DNA of 64,000 nt from Oscarella lobularis (lineage: Eukaryota; Porifera; Homoscleromorpha; Homosclerophorida; Oscarellidae): positions 3,038,001-3,102,000 of the forward strand of contig NC_089184.1 of NCBI RefSeq assembly GCF_947507565.1, read 5' to 3'. The notes below the pieces were generated by a model. The model had not been told where the DNA came from and did no database searches. It worked only from the letters and a program-made list of their open reading frames with translations. Position 1 is the first letter of the stretch. Each line of letters opens with the position of its first letter. Shown here one piece after another: positions 1-9,771 of the stretch. The translations under genes were made by a program, and so were the position numbers.

Positions 1-47
1 GGCGAGACAACATGGCTTATCCAGCCTACATCATTACTTTCACCTAA
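1..47 (+). CDS. C-terminal end of an upstream PARP-like gene (partial)
   Basis: The first 47 bases encode the last residues of a PARP catalytic domain, RDNMAYPAYIITFT, followed by TAA at 45-47. The same ending closes the PARP14-like gene at 8441, so this is the 3' end of a paralogue lying mostly upstream of the window. The motif PAYIITF corresponds to the PEYLITF ending of PARP14/PARP15-type enzymes, in which the third triad position is hydrophobic. Only a fragment is visible, so nothing can be said about the rest of the gene. Confidence 0.6.
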   Translation, partial: RDNMAYPAYIITFT

Positions 48-149
48 CTACTACTGCACTACCAAATCTACAGTCAGTGTATTGCTATGTTTTTCTGTTT
101 CTTTTTTTTGATAATTGGTGCATGATTTACCTCTTGTAGCGCGCTTATA

Positions 150-283
150 GTAGTCATAATTCTGGCAAGGGCAAAACGGATTGCTATGTTAGCACTGTCA
201 ATGATGCAAGAAATCCGAGAATCTTTGCCAGCTGTTTTAGAGACAATATGGCTTATCCAGCCTACCCTATTTCTTTTGTTTAG
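150..283 (+). pseudogene. Second, diverged copy of the PARP terminal exon
   Basis: Reading from a possible acceptor (cttgtag near 133-139), the frame gives KTDCYVSTVNDARNPRIF and then RDNMAYPAYPISFV with a TAG stop at 281-283. It aligns with the last part of the PARP14-like gene (RYDSTVDDTINPSIFV and RDNMAYPAYIITFT). No other catalytic-domain sequence precedes it here. It is either an alternative last exon of the upstream gene or a remnant of a duplication. Confidence 0.5.
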
Positions 284-2919
284 TCAGCTCCTTGCAAAAT
301 TTTGTTTCACTTTTTTATTGTTTTCTTTTATTTGTTTCTCTTTCGATTTTTGTCTTGTTACTTGAATTCTTTTCCTGTCTGGGCGTCATGGTTCGTCACA
401 TCTGGGTCCATCCACCCCACTGTCATGTGATGTCGGTTCCTGGCAGCGTGTAGACGCCTTTTTCGCTCTTTCCTGAGACGCCTTTGAGGTCAGCGACGCT
501 AAGGTTTAGTCTTTTGTCTATTCCTCTGCTTTTTCCGTTAACGCGTGCTCTTTCCAGTTGAACGGTGCCTGAATTCGCTCTAAAGCGCTGATGTTACAGT
601 TGTTCGATGGACTAGACTAATCCTATCGAAAGACGAGGTTAAACACGCGAGAGAGATTACAGAACTTCGCTACTGTTGAGACCCCACGTTGCATCTTGCA
701 ATTCTCCAGTGAATCGAGTTAGACCTGAACCATAGACGAACTGGATCTCTAACTTATATCTATTTTGTTAGATTCAGAAGCGTCTATGACCAAGACTCCG
801 CTCGAAATAAGCGGTTGAACTCGATCTTCATTTCGTTTTCGTCGTCTTCCTCACGATTTTCGTTTGCTTCGACCAAGACGTTGCCACAAGGACGGCATGT
901 TCTTGATCATCCCTGAGCCTAATGAAGTTGTATACTACGTACTACGGTCATGGATGCTAGAAGAGATCCATGCTATGGTAGCATCCACGACAATTCTCTC
1001 ACGTGACGTTGCTTAAACCCGTCGAGAGACCAGGTCCTGCAGCACTCCCGCTCAAGCTTGAATGGCTCAAGGGATCGCGTATCTTTTTTTCATTGCACGA
1101 CATCTTCCAATTCGTGATAAAAATAGACCATTTGTCTGTGCTACGCTTTTTTCAGTTTGTTTAAATGTTTCTCTTTATCTTGTGGTTTTCTTTTTTCTGC
1201 TTTTTTGCTTTGTCGCTTTTTATGTAATGTGTGTCCCATAGATGGTGTGTAGCTTCTGCACTCACATCCTGGGTCTCTATAACCAAGTGTCACGTGATGT
1301 TAGTTTAGTTTCGTCGTCATTTGGCAGCTTGTAGAGGTCTTCTCGGCCTTTTCCCGGTCATTGCTGCGTTTTTATCGTGTTTTGCTTCTTTGGCGAGGTC
1401 GGCCACACTAAAGATTTGTCTCCTACGCTCTCTTCGCGCTCTCAGTTGCCCAACGTCATATTTCGGTTGATCTTGCGACAGCGACGTCTTCGGGAGGTGC
1501 GAACGCGGAACGAAAGCAGAAAATCTTTAAAGTTAATTTTTGATCTGGCTTCTCCAGACTCAAGCTGAACATACGATCGAACGCGGTTTCTAAAGTATAT
1601 CTATCTCGAGTCCACCTGGCAGATGACAGAGATGGCTTGATTACGATTGCGGCGATGCTGCTTGAAAGTCTGGGGCTTCTCGATCACCATAAGGAATAGG
1701 CGATTTTTTGTAGCAAATGTGTTTTTTTTCAGTTTGATTGAAGCGCTTCCTTTCATGACAGGACTTCTGCATGAGCTAGCCCTTCTCATCGTCGCAAACC
1801 TATTTTGTCGGGGGCGAGCATCAGAATGAGGTGGGATATATGGGGGTGGGTGGATACTGAGAAGATGTATCGTTTAGGTGGAAACGTAATTTCCGATTGC
1901 TATCTGATTCGTTACTGGTTGGCAGGCATCACGAGATCACTCACCGTCACTCACTCGGGTTATTTCCTTGGGAATCTTCTTAGAAGCCAGAGATGTCCAA
2001 TTCTACTTGCAGCGTTTTACGAGTGAGGTTTGAAGCGTAATTTTTGCCTATCCTTGTTTTCATGCGTAGGTTTGGCGGTCGACGTCGAATTTAGTTATGC
2101 TAATGCATTCATCCCACTCAGCGCGAGATCTATGGTATGTTCGCATCGTATTCTTACTTACGATTATTTCGCGCTTGGGCTTAGACAGCTGCAACATGTG
2201 CTTAAATTTGCGTTTCAAACCGCATCTAAGAGCGTGGAAGTTTGTGGCGGGAGACAAACGTCTCAGCGATGTCTCAAATTGAGCCGTCAGTAAACCTGAT
2301 TAATTGTTGCAGCAAAGAATCGGCACCGAGACATCGCTTTATGTCTCGTCAACTGCTCTATCCTTTGATCCCTGCTCCCCTGCATGGCCCACCTTTGACT
2401 CGACATCAGGTCAGTTCTGTTTACAAATAGCCGCCTTTCTCTGAACTTTTGCACGTCTTTTGGTCCCACCGTTTCAGCAGCCGTCTGTGGACGAGCCTAA
2501 CCTTCCACTTTGGGTGCTCCGCTGGTTTCCCGAAGTGGAGGGGGTGGGGTGAAACTGTTACTGACATTTCGTTCTTTTAGACCGGAAAGGTATTGGATGT
2601 CCCTCTGATTGGTTGTTGGGCGGCATCTCATGCGATTGGTGGCATTACGCATTTGACTATCCCCTCTTCGTTTTACTGTGAATTGTTTTGAATTTCTCTC
2701 CGCAAGGCGAACATTTCAAATGTGAAATGAAATCAGTAGAGTTTTGAAGACGTAACGTACAATACTTCTATTTTTCAGGTCAGCTTCTAGCCGAAATCAA
2801 TTTAATTATGCTGAATGGTTTCATCCCACTTAAGTAGTGAGATTAGATGAGTGAGTTATCGTCAAACGCGGCCTAGCATTCGTCAGCTTGCTGTTTCTTT
2901 ACCGTAGTCAAACGTAGAA
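284..2919. other. Non-coding stretch with weak internal duplications
   Basis: I see no convincing gene here. Two loosely similar tracts occur about 870 bases apart (around 395-640 and 1262-1500); both have a tcacat..tgggtc segment, then a gtgatgt motif and a ggcagc.tgtagacg-like motif. A second pair, 2077-2145 and 2788-2850, shares aatttagttatgct/aatttaattatgct followed by ttcatcccact. These look like old duplications of sequence upstream of PARP genes; the promoter of the gene starting at 2920 should lie at the right end. Confidence 0.35.
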
Positions 2920-5900
2920 ATGGCGCATTATGCCCAAATTCATGTCTCCGGCCTTGACTTTCGTTACGAAGAACATCAAAAGGCATTGAGTAATCTCCTT
3001 GTGAAGGCGACAGGGATCGATGGTCGGTTCTCTGTGACTGTTCTATCTGACGCAAGCGCTGTCGTTACTTTTCCCGACACGCCAAAGGCTTCCGGTGGCA
3101 GCAGTTCCCGCAATACGAAGTTCTTAGCACGTGTTCTTTTTTTCATACAGGTTCTCAACTTGCTCAGCTAGTCCTTCAACAGAATCATTCTCTTTTCGGC
3201 GTCGCTCTCTACATATGCCTTTACGTCCTGCCTCAAGTCAGTAGTGCTTCAGCCTATCAAGATGAAAAGAGAGCGTCTCCATCGTCTACAGCAGGGCGGG
3301 GGCGAGGCGGAAAACGTGACCAAGTTTCAGCGCCGCGCGATGAAGATCCTGAAGATCCCGAAGCTAGTCGACCTAGGAACTTGTCGTTGCTTCCAAAACA
3401 AACAGAAAATTTGCCTTACGCCGGTTCTCCTCCCTATCAACCGTCGTATCACGCGAGCTTTGCACCCACGCATGGCTTTTCGCCCATCGGACCGCAGAGC
3501 CACGGATCAAGTTTTGCCGGCAGCACTGCTAATCGCGGTGATGCGAATTGGCTTATTCAACCCGGCGGTTCAGGTCCTAGTCAGCCTTGGCTTCCCAACC
3601 CAAACTGGCCAAGCCCTGGGCGGCCTCCTCTTCGGCCTCCTGTTCAGCTCGGCCCTGGATTGCCGCAACCTCGCGGTGTCTACCCCGTTAGGCCTCTCGG
3701 TGATCCTCGGTCTCCACCTTCTGGTGGTCTTTGGTATTCACCACCTGGCGATCCTAGACCCCCTGGAAATCTTCGATCTCCAATTTCTGGTGGTTCCTGT
3801 TCTAACCAATCATACCTTTCCGGATCCGTTCCTTACGTATCACCTCCCGGGCCAAGCTCGCTTTGGCCTGTTGGTGTGAGACCTGCGTTTTCATCTTCTG
3901 GAAACTCTTTGCAATCTGAAAGCAGCTACAACTCTCAGAATTTGTACACTATTCATTCTGAAAGACTTCAAATGCAACAGCTGCAATTGCAAGGAAATTT
4001 CGTCTCCAAGCACAACGATTTTGTTTCGGATGCGGCGAGAGCGCTTGAACCAAAAGAAAACTGCATAATTCTTCGTGGCTTGCCTCCAGAGGCTGAGCGT
4101 CAGAAAGTGACGAATGTAGTGCAAGAGGCAGTTTTAAAAAGCAGCAGCAAAGTTGAAGTGTTGGAGTTGAGGAAGGAGGAAGGAGGATGCGTCGCTAAAG
4201 TTCACTTTTCCAATCGCAAAGGCAAGTAGTTAGTTACCATAGACTTATATTTAACAGCTGTATATCTTTTGAAAGGGCTAACAACAATTTGGAAGCAGCG
4301 TCACAAGAGGAAGTCTATTTCTTACGAATCAAGTTCTCTTACATTTGATCTGCTGTGGCCTGAGGAGTACGAAGAGAATCGATTTCTTTTGGAGAATTGT
4401 CCTTCCAGCGTTTCCTCGGAAAGTTTTGTCAAGCATTTGAAAGCTCAAAGCATACTTGAAGAATCGAAAGTGACTCCAAAGTTTATTGACGGTGGAAAGA
4501 CGGCTGTTGTCTTCCTCGACGACAACATTGTTGGTAGGGTGACATAGCTTTGTTCCGTTGTCTTTCTCTATTTCTTGTCTGTTTAGATGAAGAAATGGTT
4601 GGTACTTTGAACAAAGATGCTTCTGATTTTGAAGAAAGTGACGCAAAACTTTGCTTTCGTCGTATTCCCGTTTCGCGTTCCATTCGTCTTGATTGTCTCT
4701 CTAAAGAAGTTGATAAAGGAACTCTTCGCAACTATCTGTTTGGTCTGCCTACCTTTCCGCCTGTGCCGCTGGTCGAAACTGTAGAAATTAGTAAAGATTT
4801 GCATTGCAATTCTGCAATTGTTACTCTAAGGACAACAGCAGGTACGATTTCAGTTGTTAATTTCATATTTTTTTGGGCAAATTTTCTCGTCTTTAGAAGG
4901 AGGCCTTACTGAATCTGAAGTGTTGGCCTGAACTCTGCAGTCGTCAACCCAAAGTCGAATCTCATTCGCGTTATCCGACCTCTGCTATTTCTTCTGTTCT
5001 GCCGCAATCGAATAGGCTGTTTGAACTCATACTTAAGGCTCCAGACGATGTCGAAGAAGACATTATGAACTTTATCCACGCTGACAGAAAACGAGATCGA
5101 ACCTTTCAGAGGCAGTTTAAGCTTGGTCAACTGCAATGGAACTCGGACACAAGAACCTTAAGCGTTAGCTGTCGTCAACTTATCTCTTCGGAGTCTGATT
5201 ATGCGCAGCGTGTGAAAGATGAAGTTTCTTCTTTGCATGTGCGATCAGTACGACAGAAAATATTTTTGCGTCTTTGACTCTAGTCTTTGGGATCGTGCTT
5301 TGGAATGCGCTCATAAAGAAAATTCTATTCGCGGAGACTTGAGCAGTGTCAAGGGTGATTACGATGAAAAGAAAATTTGGTTTATTGGTGAAAAGAAAAC
5401 AGTTTCTGATCTGCATTCTCAGTGTGCGAACTTGGTCGCCGAATGGCATCGAGAGAAGGAAAATCGTGAAGAAGTGATCGAGGACTCAGTTCCCTGTAAC
5501 TCGAAAATCCGCTTGCAACTTCTGACCTTGTGCAAGCAGTATCGCGCTCTCAGTGATAAAGTCACCATGAATGCTAATTCCGATCTTCGGAGAATTGACA
5601 TCAAAGGACGACCGTTTGAAGTTAACAGCGCCAAAGAAGCAATCTTAAGGCTCTTGGGTGATATTAGGGTAAAAGTTCTTCCGGTAGAAATTCGCTTGTG
5701 GGACTTTTTTCAAGGACCGGGATTAGCGCAGCTTACCTCAGCTCTTTCCGAAAGTCAATTGATTTCCGTGCTCGTTACTCTCGAAGACGATCATCCAGGC
5801 GTTCGAATTGTAGCGTTTAGAGATGACCTCTCCGCCGCCTGTGAAGTGGTTAAAACACTTTTTACCTGTCAGCAAATTGAGCCCAAAGACGACGAAGAGC

Positions 5901-8441
5901 GCACTTATCTTCGATCGATCGATGCCACGAGCGCTTTAGGAATTCGTTGCAGGGATCTTAAACTTCAGATCGAAGGGTTTGGAGAAGAATCTGACGAGTA
6001 TTGGGTTACGGGTCGTTCTGAGAATGTCAAGAAGGTGTGCAGCGAATTGCTCAAAAGTTTTCAATGCAGCGTCATTTACAGCAAATTGTTGCCGCTTCGC
6101 GAAAAATTACGCATGGATTATGTACTCAACTATTGCCAAAAAAATATCGAAGAAATTGTCGCTTCGCTACAGCAATACAAGGCCGAGGTTTCTTTTGAAC
6201 AGGGTTCTATTCTGCTAAAAGCGACCCGAGACGGACTTGACGTTCTCCAGTGCAAAATCGAGTCACTCGTTGATGGTCTCTTAATTCACCGAGACGGAAG
6301 AACTAAGAGAGCACGGTCTTCAAAAGTACGTCAGCAGCAAAGAATTTAAACACGAAAAGACAGAGATACAGGACGAGCACAAAGTCATTATAGTTTTAGG
6401 TGAAAAAGCCGAATACGACGATGACGGAGGTGTTTCCGGCTATTTGGACGCGCCGATTCGTCTTTGACTTCTCTCGGCGTCTTCTATACTAAAGATTCGT
6501 CTCGCATTATTCGTCTCTTTGTCGGTGACCTGTGTAGCCATGAAGTAGATGCAATTGTCAATGCAGCGAACGAGACTCTTGATTACTGCGGAGGTCTCGC
6601 CAATGTCATCGCTAACAGAGGCGGATACCAAGTTCAGGTCGAGAGCCGACAAGTGTTGGCTAAACGTCACGGCGGTCGTCTCCAACCTGGCGAGGCTGTT
6701 TTCACTATAGTGCCGGCAGTTTAACCACTACTCGGTTTGTTATACATGCCGTTGCATGGGCCCCGTTGGCATGAATGCAACAAGAGTATGGCGGAAGATC
6801 GCCTTCGAGAAGCTATCACATCAGCACTCAAAGAAGCCGAAAAGTTGAATCTTGATAGCGTTGCTTTTCCTGCTATTGGAACAGGCAGTTTTGGCTGTCC
6901 TAGCGATTTGTTGCTCAGAACATGGTCCATGCAGTTGGTCAGTTCTTCTCGAAAAATTCAAAGTCTACAGTGAAACGAATTGACTTCGTCATGAGGGAGC
7001 AAGACACTAAGAATATCCGCAGTTTTACTGAAGAACTCAGCAGTAAATTGAAAAAGGCTGCAGCTCCTATCAAGATGAAGACAAGAAAGGAGGCGGAGAG
7101 TGTCTCGGATTGCATTCGCGTTGAAATAGTCGGTCAAAGCAAAAATATGTGCCGTTCTGCTATGGGTCGGCTTAAAAATGCCGTCGACGAAAACTGTTTT
7201 CGCCGTGCGTACCAAGGAAAGATTCCAACCGCTCTCGACGAAAATAAGCTGAAAGAGATTTCCGATCGGTTTGAGGTCACATTGGCTATTGATGTGGTCC
7301 CCGGCAGCGATAGGTGTGATAACAGTCCTGTGATATACGTTGCAGGTAAGAAAGAAGAAGTTTTAGAAGCTTTGATTGGAATGGGGCAAATGTTCACGGA
7401 GATGATGGAGAGAGAATTAGATGCAGTGTCTGCGGCCTTAGTCAGCCCCAAAGTGATCTGGAACTGGCAAGGCGACGATGGAATCTGGAAGCCGTACGAC
7501 GAATCTGCAAATGCGGAAATTGAAAAGGTGTACCAGAAAGCAGCGTATAACAAGGCCAAGGCAAAATTTGCAATTACGATAAATAAGGTCAAGTACGAGA
7601 TAGACCTCCAAAACATCTTTCAGACGTCGCAATCCACCTCAAAAAGAAGAAAAATAGTCCGTGAAGATGTAGAGGCGACAGGTCTGTCTAGTCTTCTGCA
7701 CATATCCGCCTCTTATCTTTTTTTCTTTCCGCGTATAGGGGCCGTCGTTGAGTTTCCTTCGACATGGTCTTCTGATGTAGAACGTGGAGAAGTCAGCGTT
7801 GTACTTCTTCTATCTTTTAGCAAAGAGTATCAGGATATCAGTAAAAACTTTAAAGCTACCCTACGAGGCGAACAAGGAGTGATTCAGAAAATAGAGCGCA
7901 TCGAGAATCCGATCTTATATCGACAGTACTCCTTTGCAAAAGATGTCCTTGCTGCTAAACGAGCCAAGGAAATTTCAGCGCGTACGGCTACACTCGAATT
8001 AGAGTTGTATCACGGAACGCGTGAAGATGCCGTACAGCACGTTATCGACAACGGTTTCAACAGAATTTACGCAGGCACTGCTTCGGGCAAGTTTATTATT
8101 CCACTTTAGATAAAAAGTATCTTACTTATGAAGCTCTCTTCTCTACTTAGGCAAACGGTTTGGAGCGGCTGTGTACTTTGCTAAGGAGTCTAGAGTATCG
8201 CATTATTATGCTCGTGTAAATGCTCAAGGCGAAAAGCGAATGTTTCTTTGCAAAGTTCTGTTGGGTTTGTATACAATAGGGGTAGAGGGTTTGCTGGAGC
8301 CTCCTGTCATTAATCCTATGCAGCAGAAGCAAGACGGATCGCTATGATAGCACTGTCGATGATACAATCAATCCATCAATCTTTGTCAGCTGCTATCGAG
8401 ACAACATGGCTTATCCAGCTTACATTATTACTTTCACCTAA
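2920..8441 (+). CDS. PARP14-like macro/WWE/PARP mono-ADP-ribosyltransferase
   Basis: Inferred exons: 2920-3094, 3151-4221, 4276-4533, 4587-4837 (or 4841), 4897-6325, 6372-6429, 6495-7681, 7739-8086, 8151-8441. Domain order: an RRM-like unit at the start (AHYAQIHVSGLDF), a Pro/Gly-rich stretch (3400-3890), several RRM-like units (for example ENCIILRGLPPEAERQKV), a KH-like region (5000-6320), a macro domain (IRLFVGDL, VDAIVNAANETL, then AFPAIGTGSFG), a WWE domain (7450-7640, VIWNWQGDDGIWKPYD) and a PARP catalytic domain. The catalytic His (ELYHGT) and Tyr (AVYFAK) are present and the third triad position is Ile (PAYIITF), which in this family means mono- rather than poly-ADP-ribosylation. Introns 2 and 8 have GC donors. 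Apparent frame shifts near 5240, 6712, 6752, 6920 and 8325 mean the gene is either decaying or contains sequence errors. PARP14-type enzymes act in cytoplasm/nucleus in stress and antiviral responses. Confidence 0.8.
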
Positions 8442-9771
8442 CTACATATTTTTGTTCAATTTTCGTACTCACAGTCATTACATGTTTCTGCTTTCTTTCT
8501 GTTCGGTTTTGCATGAATTTTCGTTTTGTCGCTTACAGTACACTGTGTGTTCTAATCAATTTCTGCGGCCTGCCATCGGCATTAAAATTCCCGGGGTGCT
8601 ATCGGTTTTGGCAAGTTCGATTACAGTTTTTCATTTTGAGGACTATTGCAAGGGCTTGCACTGAGGAACTGAAGGGAATTGGATGAATTGCTAATTCGCA
8701 ACGTGATATGAGTGTTGCATAGTTCGCTGTCCCAGCAGAAATCACGCATTAGGCTATTGCCCAGTGGAAGACTGAGAGAGACCACTCATTTGTGAAGGTA
8801 GATTCTGCTGATTTACACAGCCTGAATGTATTGGATGAGGGTATTGGATCACGTGATGGCAACCGTGCGTTACTGGCAAGAACTGTGATGAAGGCATAGA
8901 TGTATGATGAAGGCCCCTTTCGCTGAAGAAGGTACATGAGCGAAGAGGTACTCGCTCTTCCCGAGCTGCTATCACGAATTTCCTTGGCTCTTTTCCACTC
9001 CGCAGGCGCAGACGCTGATTGCAAGCAACGTGTTCATAGAGAAGAAGGCGAGGAAGAGGTAACAATTGGTAGCCTCGTCCCCAGGCCCTTCACCAGCTAG
9101 CGCGCTTGGGGCGCACTCACTGGTGGAAGGGCCTGGGGACGAGGCTAACAATTGGAGCCACTTCTCCAAGTGTCAAATATATGTCATCTGACTCAAATAT
9201 TTATTTTACGTTGAACGCCGCGGCGTTGGAAGGTCCTTCTCTTTACGAGGGCGTCAGGAAAATACGCTCAATTCAGATTCTATTTTTCCTCTCTACGACT
9301 GCGCTGTTGCTATCAAAAATGGCCGGCCATTGGAAAGACACGACTCTTCAAATTTGGTGTATGATGAAATATAGAAGCATGTCTTCGCAGCGTACTTGTT
9401 GAGTCTGCCTACTTTTTTATTATTCCAACTTTTATTATGCTTTTATTTCTTTCTGATCGCGAGCATGCGCAAAGATGTCTTCTCCTTTTCGACGACGTTT
9501 CTGAGCCAAGAAGGAGAAAACCGTGGCACGCAAGCAATCGGCGAAGTCTGAGAGCCTCTCTGCATCTCTCTGTACAGTATATATATAGCTAGGCGCCGGA
9601 CGCTCGTTTTCGATCTCTTTCAGGGATGGGCACCTTTCTTCCTGCCCTTTAGGGCTATCAAGCGAGATTCGGAGTAACGAAATGATAAGATCTAAGATTT
9701 CTAAACAAGAATAAGCATCGTCTTCCCAACGAATCAGTTGCGTTCACGAATCTCGTGCGCGTCATTGCGAT
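8442..9771. other. Intergenic region between PARP14-like gene and receptor 1
   Basis: No gene is supported. It holds the foldback element at 9060-9156. The segment 9580-9725, just before receptor 1, resembles 14670-14770 before receptor 2 (both contain ccctttaggg and agattcggagta/gattcggagtag, then gataagatct), so it is probably the receptor 1 promoter/5' UTR. A TATA-like tatatatag occurs near 9580. Confidence 0.4.
9060..9156. repeat. Inverted-repeat foldback element
   Basis: The left arm at 9071-9095 (agcctcgtccccaggccctt and on) is matched by the reverse complement of 9121-9146 with one missing base, and a shorter taacaattgg/ctaacaattgg match extends the outer ends. The loop of about 25 bases is GC rich (agctagcgcgcttggggcgc). 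The compact symmetrical form suggests a MITE-like element; I see no target-site duplication I can defend. Confidence 0.6.

Noticed and set aside
3244-3879. 211-codon + strand frame
   Set aside because: It overlaps in another frame the Pro/Gly-rich exon of the PARP14-like gene, which connects to recognisable domains; low-complexity codons keep the shadow frame open.
6372-6500. Frameshift at the start of the macro domain
   Set aside because: A 65-base intron at 6430-6494 with good donor and acceptor joins the flanking frames exactly.
8266-8322. Intron to explain the frame break before RYDSTVDD
   Set aside because: A GT-AG choice fits the phase but would remove YTIGVEGLLEPPVINP, which aligns with the conserved PARP stretch, so a one-base shift is more likely.
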